Shown in pieces: positions 31,093-42,658 of a DNA stretch of 64,000 nucleotides. Origin of the DNA: Clarkia xantiana subsp. parviflora (lineage: Eukaryota > Streptophyta > Magnoliopsida > Myrtales > Onagraceae). The stretch lies in the NCBI GenBank assembly GCA_036873135.1, contig JAPTYO010000005.1:13494166-13558165 (forward strand). Direction: 5' to 3'. Numbering within the stretch: the stretch's first letter is position 1; the number at the start of each line of letters is the position of its first letter. Below the pieces are notes generated by a model that was given only the letters and a program-made list of their open reading frames with translations, did not search any database and was not told the origin of the DNA. Both the position numbers and the translations under genes were made by a program.

Positions 31093-33404
31093 TTAGTAGA
31101 TAGTTGGCGGTGGAGGAGAGTTGTAGACATATTTAGGCGGGGGAGGAGGAGAGTTGTAGATATACTTTGGTGGTGGTGGAGGAGGTGACTTGTAGACATA
31201 AGGCGGTGGAGGAGGGGAGCTGTAGACATACTTTGGTGGAGGTGGTGGAGGAGACTTGTAAACGTAAGGTGGTGGCGGAGGCGAACTGTAGACATACTTA
31301 GGTGGTGGAGGTGGGGGAGATTTGTATACGTAAGGGGGTGGTGGCGGGGAGCTATACACATACTTAGGTGGTGGAGGTGGGGGAGATTTGTATACGTAAG
31401 GGGGTGGTGGCGGGGAGCTGTACACATACTTAGGGGGTGGTGGTGGGGGAGATTTGTATACGTAAGGGGGTGGTGGCGGGGAGTTGTACACGTACTTAGG
31501 TGGTGGCGGGGGAGGGGACTTGTAAACATACGGTGGTGGTGGGGGAGAGCTGTACACATACTTAGGTGGCGGCGGGGGAGGAGACTTGTAAACATAGGGT
31601 GGTGGTGGAGGAGAGCTGTATATATACTTAGGTGGTGGCGGGGGAGGAGACTTGTAGACATAAGGTGGTGGTGGGGGAGAGCTGTACACGTACTTAGGTG
31701 GTGGCGGGGGAGGAGATTTGTAGACATAAGGTGGTGGTGGGGGAGAGCTGTAGACGTACTTAGGTGGTGGTGGGGGTGGTGACTTGTAGACGTAAGGAGG
31801 CGGTGGCGGTGAGCTGTATACGTATTTGGGTGGTGGAGGTGGTGGTGACTTGTAAACGTAAGGAGGTGGGGGAGGAGAGCTGTAAACGTACTTGGGAGGT
31901 GGTGGTGGTGGTGACTTGTAAACATAGGGTGGTGGTGGTGGGGAGTTGTACACATATTTAGGTGGTGGAGGTGGTGGAGACTTGTAAACGTAGGGTGGTG
32001 GAGGAGGCGAGCTGTAAACATACTTAGGAGGTGGGGGTGGGGGTGACTTGTATACGTAAGGAGGTGGGGGAGGAGAGCTATAGACATACTTAGGTGATGG
32101 TGGTGGCGGTGATTTGTATACGTAAGGAGGAGGTGGGGGTGAGCTATAGACATACTTCTTAGGTGGTGGAGGTGGTGACTTGTAAACATAGGGTGCTGGC
32201 TTTTTGCACTCCGGGTATACAATTTTAGGAGCATAAGCAAAGGATTCTACGGAGAGTACAACTTCGTATCCATTCTTGGATTTCAAAGAAAGGTGAGCAC
32301 CCTTAATACCACCATTGAGATTAGTTGGGATGGTGAATGGAGAGTACTTAGGTGGAGCGTGGAGCTTGGCTTTGCATGCCTTTGATCCATATTTCCCATA
32401 ACTGAAACCTTCAACAGTGATACTGTATTTTCCGTTGATCTTGGTTTTACCGTAGGCTTTGATTTCCTTGTCACCTTCCTTGCAAATCACCTCAACAACG
32501 GCACCTGATCATGGATGAAAGTTGTTTAATTTATATAATTAGTAATTGAAAAATGAAATAAAAATTAATTACCTTGAAGATGCTTCTTGACGTGAGACAA
32601 TAAGGGGTTTTGCCAGTCATAACACTTGTAGCTATAAACTTTGCCCACTACCTTCACCACAAGAGGATGTTTAGGTGGTGGTGGAGAGCTGTAAACATAC
32701 TTGGGTGGTGGTGGTGGAGGAGATTTGTAAACATAAGGTGGTGGTGGTGGGGAGCTATACACATACTTAGGTGGTGGAGGAGAGTTGTAGACGTACTTGG
32801 GTGGTGGAGGCGGTGGTGACTTATAGACGTAAGGAGGTGGTGGAGGAGAGCTGTAAACATACTTAGGAGGGGGTGGAGGCGGTGACTTGTACACATAGGG
32901 TGGTGGCGGAGGAGAGCTGTAAACGTACTTGGGAGGTGGAGGCGGCGGAGACTTGTAGACGTACGGTGGGGGTGGAGGAGAGCTATAGACGTACTTTGGT
33001 GGTGGTGGGGGAGGAGACTTGTAAACATAAGGCGGTGGTGGAGGAGAGCTATAAACATACTTTGGCGGTGGAGGTGGTGGAGACTTGTACACGTATGGTG
33101 GGGGTGGAGGAGAGCTGTAAACATACTTAGGTGGCGGGGGCGGTGGTGACTTGTACACATATGGTGGTGGCGGAGGAGGGGAGCTATAAACATACTTAGG
33201 TGGCGGTGGCGGTGGTGACTTGTAAACATAAGGTGGTGGTGGAGGTGAGCTGTATACATACTTAGGTGGTGGAGGAGGAGAGGAGTATGTATAGGTATCT
33301 GCTAGAACCGAGCCGGCATTGTTGGCTATTGCTAGAGCGATCAATGCTAAAGCCAGTGAAGGCCAAATGCGGCCCCTTTTGGGGTCGCTGCTTGGATAGG
33401 TCAT
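31093..33404 (-). CDS. extensin with a central pollen Ole e 1-like domain, two exons
   Basis: Exons are 33404-32573 and 32504-31093, with a 68-bp GT-AG intron in phase 1, giving 747 residues. Residues 1-35 form a signal peptide (LALALIALAIANN core, cleavage after VLA). About eight copies of a 22-residue unit (YVYKSPPPPPPKYVYSS) follow. Next is a Cys-containing domain (VVGKVYSYKCYDW, VICKEG, SKACKAK, YPECKK) like Pollen_Ole_e_I, and then about fifteen more units ending PPPPTIY. Ser-Pro runs are expected to be hydroxylated and arabinosylated, and the YVY motifs to be cross-linked by wall peroxidase. It is a secreted structural cell-wall protein. The two exons appear as separate open frames but share phase and domain across the intron. 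Repeat number may be affected by assembly. Confidence 0.93.
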
Positions 33405-33469
33405 GCCGGCTGGCTGGAGGAAGATCGAGATGGAGAAGGTAGCTGATGAAGGGATGATTAGAAAGGAAA

Positions 33470-33495
33470 ATAGAGCTTGTATATATACAAGTTGA
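33470..33495 (-). promoter_or_regulatory. extensin core promoter
   Basis: A TATA box (TGTATATATACA on either strand) at about 33478-33489 lies some 75 bp before the ATG at 33404, followed by a pyrimidine-rich leader. The spacing suits a 45-50 nt 5' UTR. Confidence 0.6.
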
Positions 33496-34123
33496 AGTCA
33501 ATTTAGCAAGAGCTGTCACGACGGGACTTGTTCAGTTTATAATTTGATTAATCCACCAACTTGCTTCATCGAGCTGTCTGATTTATTAAACAAACATGAT
33601 CTGAATTAGTCAGTCCATCATGCATTCTTAGTTTGGGTCATGACTTCTGCTTATACTTTGAATAATCAGCTAGCTCCACAACTTTCATTATTATATATAC
33701 ATATATATATATATATGTATAATATGGTTTAGCAGTACAATGGTTTGGTACGTACATTGCACTCTTTTTGCACATGGTACGTAAAACACTAACAGCAGCA
33801 AGCAATCCTAGCTAGCTAATTAACACAAGTCGATCGTGCTAACACGTCTTGATTTTCTATAGTTAATTGTCATTTTTGACCAACTAACATTACTTAAAAT
33901 TTCTGCATTCCAATAACTAACTAATTATAACACAATAAAATTGTTTTAAATCTTAAGGATCGCAATTCATTCTACCTCTTGGTCTAACCGACTTTTAATT
34001 TCTGAAATAATTATTTAAAACTGTCTAGGACTTGTAAGATGCTAAATTATTATCATTATATTTAGAGAAAATAACATTTTAGGAGTCTCAACATTTTATA
34101 TAAAAGCCAGCACCCTATGTTAG
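33496..34123. other. extensin upstream region
   Basis: AT-rich non-coding DNA that should hold the extensin promoter. It has an AT dinucleotide run near 33693-33720. Part of 34020-34110 is repeated at 34460-34545. No further gene is seen. Confidence 0.6.
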
Positions 34124-35303
34124 AAATTGTAGCACTACCACATAATTAGCCACCTGATATGTCAAATGTCCAAGCTAGAGACATGATAAAGGCATCAATC
34201 CATATAATGTCATAGACCAATTTTAAGCGACTTGAACAATTGATAAGTGTAACAAAAAAAGGCTATCAACATTATCATATATATCAAAAAACTCGATCAT
34301 TTTAGAACCATTGATTAGTCTTTGGTATATTCAAACTTGAAACTCTCTTATAACAACTCTGAACACTTTACGTGGTAATTTAACATGAACATTAGTGAAA
34401 TTATGAGATTGCATTTGAAATAAATTGTTTGGAATTAAACTCTAGAGATGAACTATGACAAACTGTCTAGGACTTATAAGATGCTAAATTATTATCATTA
34501 TATTTAGAGAAAAAAACATTTTAGGAGTCTCAACAGTTTAGAGTCCTTTAATTATCTAACAATCTTGACTCTATTCACCTAGTTAGGTCGCTCACCTTCA
34601 CTTTCTCTCATGTCAAGCATTTTCACTTGATCTAGGTAGGACACCATGTTAGGGACGAGTACGGTTCTAAGCGAACCCCATGTGTCACCCTTGCCAATCA
34701 AAACTCTAAATTGGTCACATATCAATTGGTCGAGCTAGAGGGTTCGGTCTGACCCATGCTCATGCTAGACATGGTCTCCTAGACCCAAGTGAACATGTTT
34801 TGTACGAGCTCACGCCAAGGCTCCTATAACTTACAGGCCGGTAAAAAATACTCTTAAAAAGATTGGGTTTCCTATTATTTAGGGTTAAGAACCTATGAAA
34901 GGTCTGAACTATCACCCATATTAACGGGAGAAGTCTGAAATTTAAAAAGTTAATAATGGAGGTCTGGAATTTTAATTTTGTTGATTTGAGGTTTTCCGTC
35001 CATTTTTAGGGTTAAATTTAACAGAATTGTGTAAAATGACTTTTTTTCCCCTTTAATATTTTGTTTTATTTAATATCATATTTAAAGAAATGTGAAAGGA
35101 CAATTTTACCCCTAAAGTCAAATTAAAACAACCCAACTCCGTCCACCGCCACCCGACTCCGGCCACCACCACCCGACTCCGGCCACCACCACCTCGACTC
35201 CAACGACCACCACATCGGCTCCGGCGACCCGACTCCGGCCACCACCTCAGCAAAAAAACTCCGATCGAAGCCCAATCGGGGCCGGTGGCTCTGATTTGGG
35301 CCC

Positions 35304-36128
35304 TGATGGATATACGCCCAATTTGAACCCGTTGACTTCCAAACCGTTGTAAATTGAAACTTCAACCCGAACACTTCGCGAACACATCAACGGCTCGGAC
35401 GAGGCCGGAGCGCTCGTCCGGCCGAGGCAAACTCACCTAGGTGAGGTTGGGTGGCCACACCCGACCTCCCCTAGGAGAGATCGGGTCAGCCAACCCGATC
35501 TCTCCTAGGGGAGATCGGGTGGACCAACCCGATCTCTCCTAGGAGAGATCGGGTCGGCCAACCCGATCTCTCCTAGGAGGGATCGGGTCGGCCAACCCCA
35601 TCCTCCCTAGGAGGGGTTGGGTGCCTCACCCAACCCCTACCCTTGGGGGTCGGATTTCTCCCCCCCCCCCCCCAAGGGCCCCTGCGCCATTTTCGGACAC
35701 CCACACTCGGTTCACGTCGCCTACCTTCTCTGTATCCTAAGGTCTTAATTATGCACTTAAAGGTTAATTAATTGTGTTTAAAGGTTAACGATGTCATTAA
35801 GCCACCTTAATGACACCGTTGCCTATAAATATCCCACCTTCACAACTCATTTGATCATCTTGGCAATTTGGATTACTTTGCTCTGACATCTCTCTAGTTT
35901 ATCTCTCTAAGAAGAATACTGACTTAGGCATCGGAGAGGGTTCACCAGGCACCACCCCCCCCTCCGTGTCTGGTACTGCCCCTTCTGCAGGGTAGAAGGA
36001 GAGAGAAGCAAAGGAAGGAAGGACATAGGCTAAGACAGGGCAACTCAGGAATACCGGATCACACACATCCCCAGTAAGGAGCGAGATCAAAGCCGACCAC
36101 CCGATGACCTAGATCTCATAACCTAACA
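35304..36128 (+). repeat. 5' LTR of Tat element 2
   Basis: 825 bp. It is shorter than its partner because of a 25-bp deletion near 35351 and loss of one hairpin unit near 35580, where a GATCGGGT arm now faces an ACCCCATC arm. TATA box at about 35822-35829. Confidence 0.92.
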
Positions 36129-36147
36129 CTTGGCGCCGTCTGCGGGC
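36129..36147 (+). other. PBS of Tat element 2
   Basis: CTTGGCGCCGTCTGCGGG, identical to that of element 1. Confidence 0.85.
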
Positions 36148-36179
36148 TTCGGACAGAAAGCCTAATTATCACCAGCTAG

Positions 36180-39100
36180 ATGGCAGGCGTATATGTCATT
36201 CATGGGGGATATGGAGCTGGAGGAGAGTCAGCAAATGCTAGGGAAGCGTATATGGCACAGTTAGAGGACCATAAACCAAAGGAAGAACAAGCAGCAGGAA
36301 AGAGGGAAGATGTAATACAATTTTCAAGAAGTGACATGGAGCATGTGTTATCAGACAACAAGGATGCCCTAGTCATAACAATGAAGATCACTGATATGGA
36401 CATTGGAAGAATCCTGGTAGACAGTGGAAGCTCACCCAACATCATTAGAAAGAAAGTACTCAGCATACTAGGAGTAAGGCCAAGTAGCATAAAACAGGTT
36501 CACTCCCCCTTGGTGGGATTTTCAGGAGAGCCAACATACCCACTGGGGGCAGTCACACTACCTGTGATATTGGGCACAGGTCAGAGACAGCTAAAGATTG
36601 ATGTCCCTTTCTTCATAACAGAAGAAATGGAGGAGTACAATGGAGTCCTGGGAACCACTACAATAAACAAGTGGGGTATGGTACCATCAACGCTATATCA
36701 GAAAATGAAATTCCCCACAGGCCAAGGGATAGGGGAAGTAAAGGGTAACCAGAAGGTAGCAAGGAAATGTGCAAGGATCGCACTAAGCAAGAAGAAGAAA
36801 ACAAGAGAGGTCCTACTAGTAGATGAGGACCCAAGGGAAGATCATGGAAGACCAGCCCCCATGGAGGAACTAAAAGAAATACTCATAGAAGAACCCGATA
36901 GGAAGGCAAAAATCGGGACCGCCTTATCTCAGGAAGAGGAAAACCACTTAGTAGCCTTACTAAGGGAATACAAGGATCTGTTCGCCTGGTCACCAAGCGA
37001 TATGCCAGGAATATCAGAAGAAGTAATCTCACACAAGCTCAATATAGACGCGGCAACGCGACCAATAACACAAAAGGTAAGGCCAATGGGAGGAAGCAAA
37101 AAGATAGCTATCCAGGAAGAAGTGGAAAAGCTATTGAAGGCAAATTTCATCAAGGAGATCAGATTTCAAACATGGGTGGCAAACCCAGTACTGGTGAAGA
37201 AGGCAGGAGGAAGTTGGAGAATGTGCATCGATTATCGCGACCTAAACAAAGCATGCCCTAAGGACTCATACCCACTACCAAGAATAGATCAGTTAGTGGA
37301 TGCAACATCAGGTCACCAACTAATGAACTTCATGGATGCATACTCAGGATATAACCAGATAAAAATGGCCCCTGAGGACGCCCCTCACACAGTATTCTAC
37401 GCTGATAGCGAGATATACCATTACACAGTGATGCCTTTCGGACTCATAAATGCTGGAGCGACAAACCAAAGAATGGTCAACAAAATCTTTGGGGATATGA
37501 TAGGGAAGACAATGGAGGCATATGTGGACGACATGATAGTCAAATCTAAAGAGAAGAAGGACCATGTGGAGAACCTTCGCTCAACGTTTGAAAGGATGAG
37601 GCAATACCAAGTCCGTCTAAACCCGAAAAAATGCGCATTTGGGGTGCAATCAGGAAAGTTTTTAGGCTTCATGGTAAGCCAGCGAGGCATAGAGGTAAAC
37701 CCCGAAAAACTTCAAGCAATTGAAGAAATGCAGTCACCTACGAAGCACAAAGAGGTTCAACGACTGAACGGGAGGTTGGCAGCCCTTAACAGATTCCTAT
37801 CCAAAATAGGAGACAAGGCATTACCCTTCTTTGAGGTACTAAGGGCAAACAAGAAATTCGAATGGACACCGAGATGTGAGGAAGCCTTCCAGCAACTCAA
37901 ACAACATCTAAAGACACTACCACCCCTAGCAAAGCCTACGCCAGGGGAGCCCCTCTACCTCTACATCTCCGTGAGCAACGTGGCAGTAAGCTCAGTGCTA
38001 ATTAAAGAGGAAAACGCTGCACAATTGCCAGTATACTTCGTAAGCAAAACATTGGCAAAGTATGAGATCAACTACTTGCCAATAGAAAAGTACCTCTATG
38101 CACTGATTATATCAGCAAGAAAGTTGAGACTGTATTTTCACGGGCATGAAGTAACAGTCCTCACAGACCAACCATTGAAACACCTCCTCCAAAGACCAGA
38201 CACATCGGGAAGACTGACAAAATGGGCAATTAAGCTAAGTGAGTTTCGCATTCATTTTGCCCCAAGAACAGCCATAAAGGGTCAGGCTCTAGCAGATTTT
38301 ATTGCCGAATTCACCGGAATTAATCCAGACGAAGACTTGGGAGAAGTCAAAACTACATGCGAGGCAAGTAGTAGTCAGGAGAAACAACCAGAAGAATTAT
38401 GGGAGATGCATACTGATGGGTCATCCAATGGAGGAGGTTCAGGTGCAGGCCTCTTACTATACCCACCAAACAGCGATACACCTATGCGCTATGCCATGGC
38501 ACTCACCTTTAAGGCAACAAACAATGAGGCTGAGTACGAAGCACTAATAACTGGCCTGAGAATAGCCAAAGGAGTAGGGGCAAAGCATTTAAGGGTCAAG
38601 TGTGATTCTCAACTAGTTGTCAATCAAGTGAAAGGAATCTACACTGCAAAGTCCGAAAACATGCAGAGATACTTACAGCAAGCCAAGGACCTGATAAAGA
38701 GCTTCCAAAGCTTCGACATTGAGTTAGTCCCAAGAGAACAAAACCAAGAGGCAGACGCCTTAAGTAAACTAGCCTTAGGGGCAGAAGCAGGCAAAGAGGT
38801 TCACTTCGTAGAGCAAAGAATGCAATCAGTGATAGAACAAATGGAGGTTCTAGCAATAGATGAAGCAGAAGCCTGGATGACACCAATGCGACAATACATC
38901 ATGGAAGGAAAGCTCCCAAAGGATAAGGTGGAAGCAGTCAAGATTGAAAGGATGGCTAGGAATTACGCAGTGATGGACAATGAACTCTACAAGAAAGGAT
39001 ACTCCACACCTTTCCTCAAATGCATAGAATACCCAGAAACAGAGAGAGTGCTTGCAGAACTCCATGAAGGAGATGCGGGGTGCCATGAAGGAGCACGGTC

Positions 39101-40106
39101 AATAAGCCGAAAGGTCTACAACCTAGGATACTATTGGCCATCAATGAGTAAAGAAGTAGCAGACTTGGTACAAAAATGTGATCACTGCCAAAGGTACTCT
39201 AGAAATATAACAGCCCCACCAGCAAAGCTAAGCTCCATCTCAGGAGCCTGGCCTTTCACGCAATGGGGGATTGATTTGATAGGCCCCCTACCAAAATCAA
39301 AAGGTCAGAAGACTTGCATAATTGTTGCAATAGACTACTTCTCCAAGTGGATAGAAGCAAAGGCAATGGGGAAGACAACAGACGACCAAGTCGTCAATTT
39401 CATCCAATCTCACATTGTCTCGAGGTACGGGGTGCCAAGAGCAATAATAAGTGACAATGGCCCACAATTCAAGAGCAAGAAATTGCAGTGGTATTGCGAA
39501 AGACTGAATATAGACCACCGTTTCGCATCAGTAAAGCACCCTCAGACAAACGGACAGGTAGAATCGGCAAACAAGATAGTGCTAGATGGCCTAAAGAAAC
39601 GACTCCATGCCACCAAGGGAAGTTGGGTAGATGAGCTGGAAAATGTTCTATGGGCAGTACGGACAACACCAAAGATATCCACAGGAGAAACGCCATTTGG
39701 CCTAGTGTACGGAACTGAAGCGGTGGCACCAGCAGAAATAGCTGTACAATCACTGAGGACCAAGTACTTTGAGGAGCATGAGAACAACAAAGCAAGGCTT
39801 TTAGATTTAGACATGGTGGAGGATAAAAGATGGAATTCAGAAGAAGCACAGACACGAATGCGCCTTGTCTCAGCAAGATACTACAACCGCCAAGTCAAGG
39901 AGAGACAATTCCACGTAGGAGAACTGGTACTAAGAAGGAATGAGTTCTCACACTTAGACCAAGTCAGAAAATTATCTCCGAAGTGGGAAGGACCATACAA
40001 GATAGCGTCAGTTCCCTACGTAAACGCTTACCGCCTCGAAGATGGGGAGGGGTATATCTCCACAAACACCTTCAGTGGAGAGCACCTAAAGAAATACTAC
40101 GTATAA
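36180..40106 (+). CDS. pol: Tat-type Pol polyprotein, intact, 1308 residues
   Basis: Domains in order: protease with DSGSS at 81-85; reverse transcriptase from about 300 to 480 with YVDD at 448-451; a gypsy-type RNase H from about 560 to 700; a second, archaeal-type RNase H starting MHTDGSSNGGG at 743; integrase with zinc region HEGDAGCH ... CDHC (about 955-1005), core Asp in GIDLIG (about 1031), Asp in ISDNGPQF (about 1092) and Glu in QVESAN (1128); and a GPYKI-type C-terminus. The second RNase H marks the Tat lineage. No stop or frameshift is present. The first 50 residues (VYVIHGGYGAGGESANA) are what normally follows the Gag zinc knuckle, so the ORF begins just after the deleted gag. Protease would release the enzymes that copy and insert the element. 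Confidence 0.95.
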   Translation: MAGVYVIHGGYGAGGESANAREAYMAQLEDHKPKEEQAAGKREDVIQFSRSDMEHVLSDNKDALVITMKITDMDIGRILVDSGSSPNIIRKKVLSILGVRPSSIKQVHSPLVGFSGEPTYPLGAVTLPVILGTGQRQLKIDVPFFITEEMEEYNGVLGTTTINKWGMVPSTLYQKMKFPTGQGIGEVKGNQKVARKCARIALSKKKKTREVLLVDEDPREDHGRPAPMEELKEILIEEPDRKAKIGTALSQEEENHLVALLREYKDLFAWSPSDMPGISEEVISHKLNIDAATRPITQKVRPMGGSKKIAIQEEVEKLLKANFIKEIRFQTWVANPVLVKKAGGSWRMCIDYRDLNKACPKDSYPLPRIDQLVDATSGHQLMNFMDAYSGYNQIKMAPEDAPHTVFYADSEIYHYTVMPFGLINAGATNQRMVNKIFGDMIGKTMEAYVDDMIVKSKEKKDHVENLRSTFERMRQYQVRLNPKKCAFGVQSGKFLGFMVSQRGIEVNPEKLQAIEEMQSPTKHKEVQRLNGRLAALNRFLSKIGDKALPFFEVLRANKKFEWTPRCEEAFQQLKQHLKTLPPLAKPTPGEPLYLYISVSNVAVSSVLIKEENAAQLPVYFVSKTLAKYEINYLPIEKYLYALIISARKLRLYFHGHEVTVLTDQPLKHLLQRPDTSGRLTKWAIKLSEFRIHFAPRTAIKGQALADFIAEFTGINPDEDLGEVKTTCEASSSQEKQPEELWEMHTDGSSNGGGSGAGLLLYPPNSDTPMRYAMALTFKATNNEAEYEALITGLRIAKGVGAKHLRVKCDSQLVVNQVKGIYTAKSENMQRYLQQAKDLIKSFQSFDIELVPREQNQEADALSKLALGAEAGKEVHFVEQRMQSVIEQMEVLAIDEAEAWMTPMRQYIMEGKLPKDKVEAVKIERMARNYAVMDNELYKKGYSTPFLKCIEYPETERVLAELHEGDAGCHEGARSISRKVYNLGYYWPSMSKEVADLVQKCDHCQRYSRNITAPPAKLSSISGAWPFTQWGIDLIGPLPKSKGQKTCIIVAIDYFSKWIEAKAMGKTTDDQVVNFIQSHIVSRYGVPRAIISDNGPQFKSKKLQWYCERLNIDHRFASVKHPQTNGQVESANKIVLDGLKKRLHATKGSWVDELENVLWAVRTTPKISTGETPFGLVYGTEAVAPAEIAVQSLRTKYFEEHENNKARLLDLDMVEDKRWNSEEAQTRMRLVSARYYNRQVKERQFHVGELVLRRNEFSHLDQVRKLSPKWEGPYKIASVPYVNAYRLEDGEGYISTNTFSGEHLKKYYV

Positions 40107-40410
40107 GAAGAAAGCACAAGCAAAAGACCATATCCTTAGTTTCATATTTCACATTCTGCATGTTCCAGCTTTCCAAATTTCCAAAAAAAAAAAAAACAAC
40201 TTTTGAGAAGGAGAACTCAAGGAGTTACTCCAACTCTACACTATCTTTGATTTCCTACAAAGGATGTCTTGGTGCACCAAGGCATCCCATGTGTACAAAA
40301 ACATGAATGCTCCTAAGGGAGCAGAAGTTACTCAAAAGTATTTTCCAGTGAATGTGGTGGTATAATCACGAAGTTATCCTTACACAGATATGACTTCAAG
40401 TCAACGACAG
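40107..40410 (+). other. spacer after pol
   Basis: Non-coding 3' region between the pol stop and the tandem repeats, with a 14-A run at about 40182-40195. Confidence 0.6.
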
Positions 40411-41085
40411 ATTCGACGCCCCCAATAGCGTATCTTGAGAGTAGTTCTTACACTACAACATTCGACGCCCCCAAGAGCGTATCTTGAGAGTAGTTTTCAT
40501 ACTACGACATTCGACGCCCCCAAGAGCGTATCTTGAGAGTAGTGTTCATACTACGACCTTCGACGCCCCCAAGAGCGTATCTTGAGAGTAGTTATTACAC
40601 TACGACCTTCGACGCACCAAGAGCGTATCTTGAGAGTGGTTTCCAAAAACTACGAACTTCGACGCCCCCAGGAGCGTATCTTGAGAGTAGTGTTCATACT
40701 ACGACCTTCGACGCCCCCAAGAGCGTATCTTGAGAGTAGTTATTACACTACGAACTTCGACGCACCAAGAGCGTATCTTGAGAGTGGTTTCCAAAAACTA
40801 CGAATTCGACGCCCCCAGGAGCGTATCTTGAGGTAGATTTGCAACCTACCAGATTCGACGCCCCCAAGAGCGTATCTTGAGGTAGAAAAAACACTACCAG
40901 TTCGACGCCCCCAAGAGCGTATCTTGAGGTAGATTTCAAACTACCAGTTCGACGCCCACCAGGAGCGTATCTTTGGTCTAACCTGAGCCCTCCGGGAGCC
41001 TATCCTGTGAAACGTTAAGTGCCGTCCGAGAGCCTGTCTCGTGAACAGTTTTCGACGCCCACCAAGAGCGTATCTTTGGTCTAAC
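40411..41085 (+). repeat. 49-bp tandem repeat of Tat element 2
   Basis: Same monomers in nearly the same order as 6840-7545 in element 1, including the change from GAGAGTAGT-type to GAGGTAGA-type units and the GGGAGCCTATCC block at the end. Stems GTAG/CTAC are kept in each unit while loops vary. Confidence 0.95.
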
Positions 41086-41447
41086 AGTACAACGTATACC
41101 GTGTAAGGGGTATCAGAAGAGACCATCACACCATGCTCGGAAGGATACAATGAGAAAGTAATTTCTAAGTAAAGTAATATGAAGAACAAGTAATGTTTTT
41201 TCTTTATGAAATGGCAGGTATGACATGAAGGATCTCACACACACCAAGGGAAGGGTCCATAACCAAAAAGCCATACACAAGACATAGGGAGACATCATGA
41301 GAAGAGATATAAGCACACGGACATGTATACAACGAGTAGAGACAAGTGTATCAGACAAAGATGGCAACACTAAGAAAGGCGGAGTTTTAAACTCTAAAGA
41401 CAACCACAACTCACAAACACACGAGACTACCACAAGAAATAGGGGTA

Positions 41448-42530
41448 CTATTCCCTCATCTTCGCAATATGCCTAATAGCAAAGTCTGACAAATCACCAA
41501 GTCGAGAGAAAGGAAAGTCAGGAGCAATCATGTGAATACGCTCGAGAATCTCCTTCAAGGAAATACGTTTCGCCACAGAGCAGCGAACGTCGATAGCAGC
41601 CTGATAAGCAGAGGAGGCCTTATACTCAGCAAGGGCACACTCTTTCGCCTCCATACGAAACATTTCCTCCAGAGAGATTAACTCAGCAGCCCGGAGTGTC
41701 TCATCACGATAAGACCTTTGTCTCAACGCCTCAACCTCTTCATTGAGAAGAGCAATGCGACCCTCCAAGTCTCGGCACCGCAAATCGGTGATACGACTAT
41801 GCTCCAAACAGCTAATAAGACTGGAGTTAAGGGAGACACAAATGTCCTCGTACACCTTCCTCTCCTCAGCAAGATCAATAGCAAGGGCGGATAAATTAAC
41901 AAGGTCGGCCATACCCTGCAACAAAAACAAAAGATGAGACGGATAACGCACGGAGAAGAAGTATGCTAAAGGATAAAACGGTTAATAACATTACAGGAGC
42001 ATAGCGAGCCAACACATCACGAGCCAATTCATAAGTTGCCTCCGACCCTTTGGACAGGGACACACGATCGGCAGGAGGAACAACAGACTGCAGAACACGA
42101 ACTCCAACCTCAGGAGTTTGCAAAGAAGATTGATTGTCAAAACGAGCCCCACGCCCATAATAAGGCGCCCACTCAGACCCAACAATTCCATCAACAGGTG
42201 GACGAGACAGCTCCTTCCGACTCAGACGCGGAAGACGAAGTCTACCTACAACAAAGCACAGAGTAAATACTAATGTACACTAAGGAAACTCAGATGCTCA
42301 AGGACTCACCAAACAAGGAAGAAGGAAAAGATGGCTCCCGGACCTTCGATTGGGGGGCATCAATATAGAAAGAAGATGGCACCCTAACGTCACCACCCTT
42401 ACCTCCAGTTAGAGGACACCTCCCCGCACCATAGAAAACCGATCTTTTTGCAATCGAAGGTCCGGTCCTAGAATTAACCACTCCCACACGTACTGGCCTC
42501 TTACTCCTCATCAATCGCCGGAGAGTTCTG
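41448..42530 (-). CDS. spliced antisense gene in Tat element 2
   Basis: Three exons are inferred: 42530-42310, 42245-41995 and 41915-41448. Introns of 64 bp (42309-42246, GTGAGT...TTGTAG, phase 1) and 79 bp (41994-41916, GTAATG...TTGCAG, phase 0) have matching phases. Without splicing each frame meets stops. A further acceptor CCGGTCAG at 42531 implies an earlier exon. The last exon is rich in Leu, Glu and Arg (DLEGRIALLNEEVEALRQR) and should form a coiled coil. No catalytic motif is seen. Antisense genes in this place are known for Tat elements; their role is not established. The N-terminal domain seen at 14401-15192 is not found here. Confidence 0.6.
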
Positions 42531-42658
42531 CTGACCGGAAAAAACACAGACTTAGCCTAAAGAAAACAGAAAGCGAACAGTAGACAAGAGATACAAACTC
42601 ATTCCTCTAAAAAGGTGGACACAAGGTCAAAAGACAAGAATAGAAAGACGACAAGAAA

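Noticed and set aside
31056..32240. Long minus-strand His/Leu-rich frame of 394 codons, and similar frames at 32654-33259
   Set aside because: They are out-of-frame shadows of the extensin repeats; the frame has no signal peptide or domain and follows from the repeated codons.
32565..33404. Treating the two extensin frames as two genes
   Set aside because: The downstream frame has no ATG near its start, and a GT-AG intron in matching phase joins them inside one Ole e 1-like domain.
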